Positions 25,646 through 33,496 of a stretch of 64,000 bases of DNA are shown one piece after another. The position numbers and the translations under genes are program-made. The notes below the pieces were generated by a model. The model searched no databases. It worked only from the letters and a program-made list of their open reading frames with translations, and was not told the origin of the DNA. The stretch is from JAABVY01 sp964496505 (GTDB lineage: Bacteria; Zixibacteria; MSB-5A5; JAABVY01): positions 1 to 64,000 of the forward strand of contig CAZBZV010000012.1 of assembly GCA_964496505.1 (NCBI GenBank), read 5' to 3'. The number at the start of each line of letters is the position of its first letter. The stretch's first letter is position 1.

Positions 25646-25673
25646 AATTTAAACTGGACAAACATTTTGTCAA
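25646..25673 (-). promoter_or_regulatory. Sigma-70-type promoter of tRNA-Val and thrS
   Basis: A perfect -35 TTGACA (25668-25673 on the minus strand), 16 bp, then TAAATT (25646-25651). Predicted initiation lies about 13 bp before the tRNA 5' end. It is the only clear promoter upstream of the thrS-to-folD run. Confidence 0.7.
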
Positions 25674-25818
25674 GGAAAAAGGAATCTGTTTGGTCCTTTT
25701 GAATGAATTTCGACTATTCCGCATATTTTACGCAAGATAATGCCTTGTATATAACTTTCTATCGGAAATAATCCTGAAAATATTATAAAGGTGGAAATGG
25801 GTGGGGTTCCCCGGCGAT

Positions 25819-26703
25819 TTAAAGACCGCGGGCAATTTCCAGGAAGACCTGTGATTTGGCGTATTCCTCGATAAGGCCGGTTTTCAAAGCTTTTATGCTA
25901 TCCTGTCCGAATTTGAGAAATGCGAAGACCTCGGTTGTTTCCTCGTCAAACTCGATTTCATCGGGATCCAGCTCCTCTTCCAGCAGCATATCAGACAGGA
26001 AGTTACCGCAATAAATCGAAGGAGCCAAGGAATCTTTCAAAGGGGATTCCAGGGGATTGTGATGAAACGCGATGGCATCTTGAAGCACTTCCGGCAGATT
26101 CCAGCGTTCAGCCAAGGCAGCGCCCAGATCTGAATGCGTATATCCCAGAATCTGTTTCTCGACCTCGATCGGTTTGGCCTGGGAGCCTTTAATCTGCTTT
26201 TTGATATTTTCCCATTCATTAGGAAAATATGCCAGAAGCACCAGCTTTCCGATATCATGAAGCATACCCGCGGAAAAGACCTTATCGGTATCCTGAATCC
26301 AGTCGGCTGAGACTCTTCGAGCGATGACCCTGCAGGCGGAGGCCACAGCCAGCGAATGGCGCCAAAACTGATCCTGCTGCTGGGCAAATTCCGGATTGGT
26401 TTTGAACGCATCGAAGACTGATGTGGACAAAACCAGTGAACGTATAGCTTCCAGCCCGATTGTTATAATTGCCTGCTTGACAGAGGTTATCTCGTTTCTA
26501 ACCCCGTAGAAGGCCGAATTTGAGAGCCTGAGTATCTTGGCGCTCATTGCAGGATCCTCGGATATTATGGATGCGATCTGATAGGCCGATGAATTGGGAT
26601 TGGAAATAGATTCGTTAATCCGAGAAAAGACGACCGGCGGAGTCGGTAGATTATCAATACTCGAGATCAGACCGGCAACATTCGATTCTTTAAGTGAGGA
26701 CAT
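25819..26703 (-). CDS. HDOD-domain protein
   Basis: 294 residues, one HDOD domain covering about residues 15-215. Seen: L-P-T-P-P-V-V-F-S-R-I, D-P-A-M-S-A-K-I-L-R-L-S-N-S-A-F-Y-G and M-L-H-D-I-G-K-L. HDOD proteins are HD-related regulators, often tied to chemotaxis, motility or cyclic-di-nucleotide signalling, usually without proven enzyme activity. It is the last gene after fliD, fliS and flgM-like, which suggests a motility-linked regulator. The partner is unknown. Confidence 0.85.
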   Translation of the reverse strand: MSSLKESNVAGLISSIDNLPTPPVVFSRINESISNPNSSAYQIASIISEDPAMSAKILRLSNSAFYGVRNEITSVKQAIITIGLEAIRSLVLSTSVFDAFKTNPEFAQQQDQFWRHSLAVASACRVIARRVSADWIQDTDKVFSAGMLHDIGKLVLLAYFPNEWENIKKQIKGSQAKPIEVEKQILGYTHSDLGAALAERWNLPEVLQDAIAFHHNPLESPLKDSLAPSIYCGNFLSDMLLEEELDPDEIEFDEETTEVFAFLKFGQDSIKALKTGLIEEYAKSQVFLEIARGL

Positions 26704-26734
26704 TTAAGAATACCCCTAAATCCGTCTGCCAGTA

Positions 26735-27004
26735 TTAAAGACCGAACTGGTCAATCAAACGGTCGACTATTTCATCCACTACCTCGGGCTTGTTATAATG
26801 GCCTGCTTCAATGTTGGCCTTAGCCCGGGCAACCTTATCCTCCCGAACCTGCTGGTTCGAGCTCAATTTTTCGGGGATTCTGGTACTGATTTCAACCTCA
26901 TCTCCCCGCCTCGAATCTTTCTCGTTTTTTGACATCCTCTTTCCTTGGTTAGCCTTCTCGGCGTACCATTGAATCCTGATTTTGGAATCATCATTGATTT
27001 CCAT
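26735..27004 (-). CDS. flgM: FlgM-like anti-sigma-28 factor
   Basis: 89 residues. The C-terminal half (V-R-E-D-K-V-A-R-A-K-A-N-I-E-A-G-H-Y) is the FlgM signature that clamps sigma-28; the N-terminal half is polar and disordered-looking, as in FlgM. FlgM holds back late flagellar genes until the hook is complete and is then exported. Position among filament genes supports it, and a strong sigma-28 site precedes flagellin here. Short and divergent, so moderate confidence. Confidence 0.75.
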   Translation of the reverse strand: MEINDDSKIRIQWYAEKANQGKRMSKNEKDSRRGDEVEISTRIPEKLSSNQQVREDKVARAKANIEAGHYNKPEVVDEIVDRLIDQFGL

Positions 27005-27089
27005 TTTTCGCCTCCAACCTCTTAATATGGTTTCCCATGCGATTTATATATCTTCCCATCATAAAAATGATCGAGATTAATTATTAATC

Positions 27090-27545
27090 TCAGCTCCTCC
27101 CATCGAACACCTTTGCACCTTTTTCAGCCTTCTTATAGGCCATGGCGTTATACATGCGTTTGACCTGCTCCAATTCCTCTTCGATCCTATGGCGTTTATT
27201 TTTGGCAAATTCCTCGTTTTCCTTAATCAGCGCCAGATTCTTTTTCAGCAGAGTGGCAATTGAGGTCACCAGTTTTTTAACTTCCGGGGAAGTTGCGGCA
27301 AGATTGAAGATCTTGCGATTGGCGCTTCTTAGTTTTGCTATTTTATCCTCGGAATCGGCGATTCTTTTTTCGGCCTTTTCGATCTCGTCATAAAGGTCGA
27401 TCAGCTTCTGATCGCGCTCGAATCTGAGATTATCTCTCTGCTTGTCGAAAAGCAGATAGAGAGACTGATAAAAGGAATATTCCTGCCGGAGAATTTCCAG
27501 CAGCTTTTCTTCCAATTCTACTACCTGACTATACTCCATAATCAC
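27090..27545 (-). CDS. FlgN/FliT-like flagellar export chaperone
   Basis: 151 residues, almost all helical: L-E-E-K-L-L-E-I-L-R-Q-E-Y-S-F-Y-Q-S-L-Y-L-L at the start and a long charged coiled coil after, the FlgN-type layout. It overlaps fliS by 4 bp and lies where FliT (chaperone of the cap protein FliD) usually does. A second FlgN-type protein lies beside flgK (49454-49939), so this copy probably serves FliD or flagellin. Similarity is by pattern. Confidence 0.6.
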   Translation of the reverse strand: MIMEYSQVVELEEKLLEILRQEYSFYQSLYLLFDKQRDNLRFERDQKLIDLYDEIEKAEKRIADSEDKIAKLRSANRKIFNLAATSPEVKKLVTSIATLLKKNLALIKENEEFAKNKRHRIEEELEQVKRMYNAMAYKKAEKGAKVFDGRS

Positions 27546-27982
27546 ACCTTCGTTGAGACAACAGTTTGCTTGCCTGCCGGCATTACTCCGTATTTATTCG
27601 CAGCTCCCTTTGAAGTCTCCTCTGGATTTAAGCCTTCCCAGCCCTCTTTAAGATTGTTTATTATAACCAGCAGATCGGATATTATTTTCTCGTTTTTGGT
27701 TGAATTCACTATATAAAGCTGACCAATAATAAAAGTATAAAGCGCCCCTAAATGTTCAGCGATTTCTCCGCCCTGATCGAAATCGAGGGTGGTGTAAAGA
27801 TGATAGATTATCCTATGGGTTCTTTCGATAGAATCAGAGAACTCGGCGGGCTTTTCCTCGCTGAGATACTTCTCGGCCTGTTTCAGAAAATTTACCGCGC
27901 CGTTGTACAAAAGGACAATCAGGTCCTTCTGAGTCATTCCGGAAATCTGATTCTTTTGATAGCTCGAGAGTGCTTGATTCAT
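27542..27982 (-). CDS. fliS: Flagellin chaperone FliS
   Basis: 146 residues. Opening Y-Q-K-N-Q-I-S-G-M-T-Q-K-D-L-I-V-L-L-Y-N-G-A matches FliS (Y-x-x-x-x-I/V...P/Q-x-x-L-I-x-M-L-Y-x-G-A), as do the four-helix pattern and I-I-Y-H-L-Y-T-T-L-D-F-D-Q-G-G-E-I-A. Binds the disordered C-terminus of flagellin before export. Follows fliD by 22 bp. Confidence 0.93.
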   Translation of the reverse strand: MNQALSSYQKNQISGMTQKDLIVLLYNGAVNFLKQAEKYLSEEKPAEFSDSIERTHRIIYHLYTTLDFDQGGEIAEHLGALYTFIIGQLYIVNSTKNEKIISDLLVIINNLKEGWEGLNPEETSKGAANKYGVMPAGKQTVVSTKV

Positions 27983-28004
27983 TGATGTCTTCCTCTACCC
28001 TGTT

Positions 28005-30350
28005 TTATTTTCCCATGAATTTCCAATTCGAATCTATATTCGCAAATTGCGTTTCCAGATATGAAGCGGTCGAATTCCATTGTCCCAGGGCCTGCTCCAG
28101 ATCGTAATACTGCTTGAATAAGCTTTGCTGTCTTATCTTCAAACGCTCTTCCTCATCCTCGATATTGTCGTTGATCGCATCGATCTGCCTCTGGATCGCA
28201 TTGGTACGGTTGGCGATCACACCCTCGCCCTGAGCCGAATACATATCCAGGAGCTCGTCGATTTGAGTTGCGAATCCTTTTACAAGGACAACTGTCGCTT
28301 CCTTCTCATCATTAGTTAGATCGCCTTCTTCCAGTTCAACCTTTAGCGATAATCCATCCGAATATTTGTTGCCTTTCATTCCGGTAAGCATCTGCCCCTT
28401 GCCCTCGGCTTCTTCTCCATTGATTGTCCCGGCCACATCCTTGCCGACTATCACCTCCCCTTTGGCCAGTCCCAGAGATGTGAAGGCGCTGGAATCGATT
28501 CCGGCCTGGATTTCCACCCTGGCATCCTCACCATATTTAGCGGAGGAAAGCCGCAGGTATCCGTTCTCGCCATTATCCATATAATCGACTGTGACACCCA
28601 GGTCGCCGATCTTGGCATCCTCGTTAATTTTGGCCTGCAGTTCCGAGGCTATTTCCTGGAAGCTGTTATAAGTCTTCTTTTCCAGGGTAATCTCCTCCGA
28701 CACCAGACCATCTACTTTGAATTTTAATTTGTAATTGCTGTCATTGATTACTATTCCGCCCTGTGAGGGATCGGTGATGGCGGTTCCTTTAAGGTAACCG
28801 TGAGTAGCGGCCTGGGTAATATTTACGGTGAAGCCGTCTTCCGGCGCCTTGGTCTTGGAGGTAGCGCCGGCATAGCTGATCTTGCTGTTATCGGAATTGG
28901 CCGAATTGGTGAAAAACTTTATGACATCATCGAGATTATTCTGAATCGCATCGCGAAGCCTCCCTGAATCGGCAACCCGCAGCTCTCCGAGCTGGCTGTG
29001 CCGGATTCCAAGCTGTGAAAGCAGACTGTATTCGCCGTCAACATCATCGAGTTTCAGAAGCAATGAGGATCGCAGGCGATTCTGAATTGTCAGAAGCGTG
29101 GTATCGCCAAATAAAATACCGGCTTCCTTAGTATCTTCTTTGTATTCGAACTGTTTATCTATCTCATCCATCAGGGTATTGTAAGATTCAATAAACTTTT
29201 TGATCTGTGATTCCAGATCATCGACATCAACCGAGGTATTAATGGTAATGGTTGGGTTCTGGGAGTCCGTCACCTTTTTTAGATTAAGCGACACCCCCGG
29301 AATCAGGTCGTCGACCGTATTGGTTGATGACGTAACGGTAATAGGTGAGCCTCCCCCCTCGGAGCTCCCCAGAGTTATTCGTGCATCTCTTGCGGCCTGC
29401 AGAACCGGCGCCAAAGTCTGCACCTGAAACTCGTCCCCCCCGTTCAAGGTGCCCGCCGAAAACGACAGGGTCAGGCCTTCCGCGCCGTCGCCCGCGAGGA
29501 CAACCTCCGAGCCGGGAAGATAATCCGTGCCGAGCTCAATCGTACCAGAATTGGTACCGTCGCTCCAGTTGATTGTTACCGCATCGGAGCCGATTGTCTT
29601 ACTTCCACTGCCGTCAACCGTGAAGGTATAGGTTTTATTTGCATTGCCCGTATAGGAGGCACTGCTCCCAAGTGAGACAGTTGAGGTCGAACCCGAATCG
29701 AAACCGAGTACCTCGGGCTGGTCGAATATCGAGTTTTCGAAATCCGGTGAAGTCCCTCCGGTGAGAGTAGAGGTAATCGAAATCTCACTCTTGGTCCCCG
29801 ATTTTAATGATGTCAGCAGAAGGCGGTATGGATTGTTTTCCGATCCATCATTGATAATTGCCGCCTTTACTCCCGCGCCGGAGGAGTTTATGGCATCCTT
29901 CAATCCCGTAAGGGTATTATTGCCAGTATCTATGGATACATTTATCGAATTTCCATCACCGACCTGAATTGTAAAAGTCCCGGTACCCACGCTGGACGTC
30001 TCGGATTCGAATCCCTGCGAGGCGATCTGGTGATTGGAGGCCAACTGGCCTACCGATACGGTATACTGTCCTTCGGATATTTGTCCTTTGACCGCGGCGG
30101 TAAGATAATCGCTATTGGAAACTTCCACCCGGGCGGCGTCAAATGTGGCCGCCTGGGCCAGCTTGGAGGCCTGTAGTTTCATCGATATAAGTTTGGCGCT
30201 GATAGTATTGTAGACCGAGATCTGATTTGTCTTGGTCTTCTTATCCGCCTGCATCAACTGAAGCCCTTTGGCCTCAGACTCGATAATTGTCTGGATTATC
30301 TGAGTAGTATCCAGACTCGACATAATCCCATCAATCTGCTGACCGGCCAT
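28005..30350 (-). CDS. fliD: Flagellar filament cap protein FliD
   Basis: 781 residues, longer than the 450-600 of common FliD proteins. N-terminal FliD_N (G-I-M-S-S-L-D-T-T-Q-I-I-Q-T-I-I-E-S-E) and a C-terminal coiled region (R-L-K-I-R-Q-Q-S-L-F-K-Q-Y-Y-D-L-E-Q-A-L-G-Q-W-N) are clear. Two inserts resembling the flagellin hook IN motif are visible (about residues 100-170 and 500-615), which explains the extra length. FliD caps the filament tip and folds incoming flagellin. Followed by fliS. Confidence 0.93.
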   Translation of the reverse strand: MAGQQIDGIMSSLDTTQIIQTIIESEAKGLQLMQADKKTKTNQISVYNTISAKLISMKLQASKLAQAATFDAARVEVSNSDYLTAAVKGQISEGQYTVSVGQLASNHQIASQGFESETSSVGTGTFTIQVGDGNSINVSIDTGNNTLTGLKDAINSSGAGVKAAIINDGSENNPYRLLLTSLKSGTKSEISITSTLTGGTSPDFENSIFDQPEVLGFDSGSTSTVSLGSSASYTGNANKTYTFTVDGSGSKTIGSDAVTINWSDGTNSGTIELGTDYLPGSEVVLAGDGAEGLTLSFSAGTLNGGDEFQVQTLAPVLQAARDARITLGSSEGGGSPITVTSSTNTVDDLIPGVSLNLKKVTDSQNPTITINTSVDVDDLESQIKKFIESYNTLMDEIDKQFEYKEDTKEAGILFGDTTLLTIQNRLRSSLLLKLDDVDGEYSLLSQLGIRHSQLGELRVADSGRLRDAIQNNLDDVIKFFTNSANSDNSKISYAGATSKTKAPEDGFTVNITQAATHGYLKGTAITDPSQGGIVINDSNYKLKFKVDGLVSEEITLEKKTYNSFQEIASELQAKINEDAKIGDLGVTVDYMDNGENGYLRLSSAKYGEDARVEIQAGIDSSAFTSLGLAKGEVIVGKDVAGTINGEEAEGKGQMLTGMKGNKYSDGLSLKVELEEGDLTNDEKEATVVLVKGFATQIDELLDMYSAQGEGVIANRTNAIQRQIDAINDNIEDEEERLKIRQQSLFKQYYDLEQALGQWNSTASYLETQFANIDSNWKFMGK

Positions 30351-30387
30351 TTAAACTCCCTTATTCCTATTAGGCAAAATTTTTCTC

Positions 30388-30780
30388 TCAGACATTTTCG
30401 TCAAATATGACTCCCAGGATTTCCTGAAGTCTTCCTCTTAAACTTAAAATGGCATCGGGCGGAATCTGCCTGATCACTTTTTCCGATGGCATTTCCACCA
30501 CCTTAATGACAATATCCTCCGTGCGCTCATCCACGGAGTAATTCAGGGCGATATTTTTGACGGCGATAGCTTCGTTAATTCGCTTCAATTCTTCCTGCAG
30601 TTTGCGAAGATCGGCCTTATCCTCTTCGCTGCCTGATATCGCCTCATTTGCATTTTCTCTTCCAATGGAAGCAGCTTTGTCCGGATTCGGTGATTCCGAT
30701 TCCCCACGACCCGGAAGGAATGGGGCAGGAAGCATTTGAGGCAGCATTTTTTCAGCCGCCTGAATATTCTTCACTTCCAT
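30388..30780 (-). CDS. flaG: FlaG family protein
   Basis: 130 residues. The C-terminal ~70 residues hold the FlaG pattern: N-Y-S-V-D-E-R-T-E-D-I-V-I-K-V-V, then V-I-R-Q-I-P-P-D-A-I-L. The N-terminal part is Pro/Ser/Glu-rich. FlaG proteins influence filament length in several bacteria. Position between flagellin and fliD is the usual one. Confidence 0.88.
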   Translation of the reverse strand: MEVKNIQAAEKMLPQMLPAPFLPGRGESESPNPDKAASIGRENANEAISGSEEDKADLRKLQEELKRINEAIAVKNIALNYSVDERTEDIVIKVVEMPSEKVIRQIPPDAILSLRGRLQEILGVIFDENV

Positions 30781-30805
30781 TTAAATCACCTCTTTGTAAT
30801 TTTGT

Positions 30806-30833
30806 ATTCCGGAGCCCTTGCGGGCCCCGGAAT
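30806..30833 (-). other. Strong hairpin between flagellin and flaG, no T-run
   Basis: 12-bp stem with one mismatch (30806-30817 with 30822-30833) and a 4-base loop, starting 14 bp after the flagellin stop. No T-run follows on the minus strand. It more likely protects the flagellin mRNA 3' end or tempers read-through into flaG than terminates fully. Confidence 0.6.
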
Positions 30834-30847
30834 TATTTACTCAACTT

Positions 30848-33025
30848 CTATTGGAAGAGCGAGAGTACCACCTGCGGTACCTGGTTGCCCTGTGCGAGCA
30901 TGGAAGTGCCGGCCTGCATCAGAATCTGATGCTTGACAAAGGTCGACATCTCACTGGCCATATCAGTGTCACGAATACTTGACTCTGATGCGGTCAGGTT
31001 CTGCGCCGCAATTCTCAGGTTGGTCAGGTTGGATTCCAAAGTATTCTTCTGGAAACTACCGAGAGTACCACGTGTGGTGCTCACTTCATTAATAGCCGCG
31101 TCAATAACAGCCTGAGCATCCTGTGCTCCTGCCGCGCTTGTAACATCGATATCAGCCAGGTTTCTGAACGCATTACCGGCAATGTTCTTGCCCAGAGCGG
31201 AAGCAGCCATATTGCGCAGAGCGACTCTGGCCGTCTGTCCGACAGAACCACCGATCTGGAAGACCAGTGACTGGTCTACGTTTGAGATGGTCTCGGAACC
31301 GCCGTTGGAGGTCAGGCTGTAACGAACCTCGACTGATTCATCACGCGCCGAGTTCCATACGATGGCATCCTGGCCCGCAGTTACAGATGTTGCCGGACCG
31401 GCATCCAGACGGACATCGAATTTGGCAGCATCCACATCGAGCAGAAGATTACCCAGATTTATGCCGTTAATTGCGGTCGCGACCGTAATATCGACCGATC
31501 CTCTGCCATCTTCACCGGCGGCCTTGTTATAAAGGGTTTCAGTGCCGGTGGCGGCGTAACGTACCGATGAAATCGTGTTGGTATAGTTATCGAACGAAAC
31601 CAGAGCATCAGTACCTTCAATCGCAATAGTATCGACTGAAAGACCCAGAACATTCTGAGCCTCTTCGGTACCGCTTCCGCTGCTCTTGAGCTGCAGCTTG
31701 TAATCTGAACCTTCATCATAGGTGAAGAATTTCATCTTATCGTTCTGATAGACCTCGACATCAACATCACCGGTTGTGCCGGAAACCGTACCAAATGCAG
31801 CGCCTGCCTTCAGGGCTGTCTGCATGGCGGTTGTCAGAGATGCCATATCACTGTAGGTGTTGGCGGCAATCGTGACGGTTTTGTCTGTGCCGTTATTCTT
31901 CACGGTTGTCGCAGCCATGGTAAGAGTATTCTTACTTATACCGCGGTCACTTCGTGATGTACCCAGATCGAAAATAGCTGTGGTAGCGGTACTCGATGAA
32001 GAGGTCAGCTTCAAGCTGTACTGAGCTCCCTTATTGGTTGTTCTGAACTCAAGCTTGGCGGCACCTGATTCCAGAGTACCCGCTTCGATCTTACCGGCCA
32101 GGTAAGCATTGTTATTAATGGCGGTATTCCATTTGGATACCTGCTGAGCAACGGTATCATCGGAAGCGATAGACACCTGCAAGGTCTGGTCACCTGTAAC
32201 AGCTTCATTGTTTTCCTGATAATTCAGGACAACGGTGTAATCACCGGCATTGGCAGTACCCGCAGTACTAATTGTCGAAGCGGAGGCAACCGTGGCATAA
32301 GCGCCAGTGGCGGCCAGCTCCATACCGTTACCGAAAGCGTCGGTAACTGCAACGCTGTCCGAATACTTGGTAGCACCCTCGGAAGCCTGAATGACGTCGA
32401 CATTATGAATGCCGTTGGTCAGGTTAGAGGGTGAACCGGTAGCACCGGTCAGTGAAAGACCCAGTGAAGTGGTGTTAAGACTGGCTGTCGAATCGGCTGT
32501 TTTTGTGGCCGAAATTGAATGTGTTCCGGTCGAGAGCTTGGATTCGATAATGCTCACTCCGGATGAGTTCGAAGTTGTGATGGTGGCGATATTGGCCTTG
32601 GTACCATCAAGCAGCTTCTTTGTACCAAACTGCGTGTTGGCAGCGATACGATCGATAGTTGCAATGGCGTTCTCAATTTCTGCCTGGTCGGCAGCCAACT
32701 GATTCTCGTCATTGAAACCTTCGTTTGCGGCGTGAATAGCCAGCTCTCTCATTGAAACCAACAGCGAGTTGATTTCGTTGAGAGCGCCTTCAGCAGTCTG
32801 GATCATGTTAATTGATCCTTCCGAGTTCATAATCGCGCGGTTAAGACCGGCAATCTGAGCGCGGAACTGCTCTGAAATCACCAGACCCGCCGGATCGTCC
32901 GACGCACGGTTAATACGATAGCCCGATGACAGTTTCTCCATCGACGTCATCATATGCCGTGTGGTGTTTGTTAAGTTTCTGTGCGCGTCTAAAGCCGCAA
33001 TGTTGTGGTTAATGCGCAGTGACAT
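30848..33025 (-). CDS. fliC: Flagellin
   Basis: 725 residues, far above the usual 270-500. The conserved N-terminal D0/D1 region (M-S-L-R-I-N-H-N-I-A-A-L-D-A-H-R-N-L and S-S-G-Y-R-I-N-R-A-S-D-D-P-A-G-L) and C-terminal D0 (residues ~650-725, ending Q-V-P-Q-V-V-L-S-L-F-Q) are intact. The ~450-residue middle is Thr/Ser/Ala-rich and variable: the exposed D2/D3 part and a likely target for O-glycosylation by the enzymes upstream. GGAGG precedes the ATG by 8 bases and is itself part of a CsrA-type site. Transcribed from a sigma-28 promoter ~235 bp upstream. Confidence 0.96.
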   Translation of the reverse strand: MSLRINHNIAALDAHRNLTNTTRHMMTSMEKLSSGYRINRASDDPAGLVISEQFRAQIAGLNRAIMNSEGSINMIQTAEGALNEINSLLVSMRELAIHAANEGFNDENQLAADQAEIENAIATIDRIAANTQFGTKKLLDGTKANIATITTSNSSGVSIIESKLSTGTHSISATKTADSTASLNTTSLGLSLTGATGSPSNLTNGIHNVDVIQASEGATKYSDSVAVTDAFGNGMELAATGAYATVASASTISTAGTANAGDYTVVLNYQENNEAVTGDQTLQVSIASDDTVAQQVSKWNTAINNNAYLAGKIEAGTLESGAAKLEFRTTNKGAQYSLKLTSSSSTATTAIFDLGTSRSDRGISKNTLTMAATTVKNNGTDKTVTIAANTYSDMASLTTAMQTALKAGAAFGTVSGTTGDVDVEVYQNDKMKFFTYDEGSDYKLQLKSSGSGTEEAQNVLGLSVDTIAIEGTDALVSFDNYTNTISSVRYAATGTETLYNKAAGEDGRGSVDITVATAINGINLGNLLLDVDAAKFDVRLDAGPATSVTAGQDAIVWNSARDESVEVRYSLTSNGGSETISNVDQSLVFQIGGSVGQTARVALRNMAASALGKNIAGNAFRNLADIDVTSAAGAQDAQAVIDAAINEVSTTRGTLGSFQKNTLESNLTNLRIAAQNLTASESSIRDTDMASEMSTFVKHQILMQAGTSMLAQGNQVPQVVLSLFQ

Positions 33026-33033
33026 GTGTAAAT

Positions 33034-33070
33034 CCTCCTTGAAAAATCCTTGTCGGTCATCCTTGCCGAC
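33034..33070 (-). promoter_or_regulatory. Predicted CsrA-binding leader of flagellin mRNA
   Basis: Three CAAGGA motifs on the minus strand at 33060-33065, 33047-33052 and 33036-33041. The most upstream one lies in the loop of a 5-bp hairpin (GTCGG/CCGAC, 33052-33070), the classic CsrA target shape. The last one forms the Shine-Dalgarno (CAAGGAGG). Two or more GGA sites with one over the ribosome binding site is the architecture of Bacillus hag, where CsrA blocks translation until FliW removes it. Both csrA and fliW are in this window. Confidence 0.7.
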
Positions 33071-33079
33071 TTTGTTTGT

Positions 33080-33169
33080 TTAAAGGTTTAAATAGTTCGC
33101 GTAATAGCACCTTCTACATCCCATGTCTACCGCGTACAAAAGATCCTCTCGGTTGAGTTTTACGGCCAT
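33080..33169 (-). CDS. Possible 29-residue leader peptide in the flagellin 5' UTR
   Basis: An ATG at 33169 opens 29 codons (M-A-V-K-L-N-R-E-D-L-L-Y-A-V-D-M-G-C-R-R-C...), with a C-x-x-C pair, inside the transcribed flagellin leader. It has no good ribosome binding site of its own. The frame is open upstream to about 33199, and a strong AAGGAGGTGATG just there would instead start a 10-codon frame (33193 to 33164) overlapping it. Either could be translated; neither is proven. Confidence 0.3.
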   Translation of the reverse strand: MAVKLNREDLLYAVDMGCRRCYYANYLNL

Positions 33170-33259
33170 AACCGGACAGCCGATATTTTCATCACCTCCT
33201 TAACTCAGCTCTTTTCAGAGTATTGAGCTTGATATTTAACTCTTTGGTTCTCAAGTTAT

Positions 33260-33286
33260 TAATCGGCATATTTTCCCTTTTCTTTA
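33260..33286 (-). promoter_or_regulatory. Sigma-28 promoter of flagellin
   Basis: On the minus strand TAAA (33283-33286), exactly 15 bases, then GCCGATTA (33260-33267), against consensus TAAA-N15-GCCGATAA: one mismatch in 12. It implies a leader of about 225 nt before the flagellin ATG. Confidence 0.85.
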
Positions 33287-33496
33287 TTTTCTCCACTTGA
33301 GAATTCCCTAAAAAATATGACTCACCTTTCATCTTCCTTTTCGACCTGAAATTGTCCCTACTTAACAGCGGAACCCCGATTTTTAGCGATTTCTTAAGCT
33401 TTCAAACAAAAGAGCTGATTAAGCTGTTGCGGGATTGCAGGATTGATTTTGAGGATTATTTTTGAACAGGCAATTATTGGATTGGTCAGGTTCTAA

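Noticed and set aside
30933..32702. Several antisense ORFs across flagellin and an internal ORF at 31459-31719
   Set aside because: Alternate-frame shadows of the repetitive flagellin coding sequence.
33160..33196. GCCGATAT on the plus strand as a sigma-28 -10 box
   Set aside because: No TAAA lies 15 bases upstream and it would point away from flagellin.
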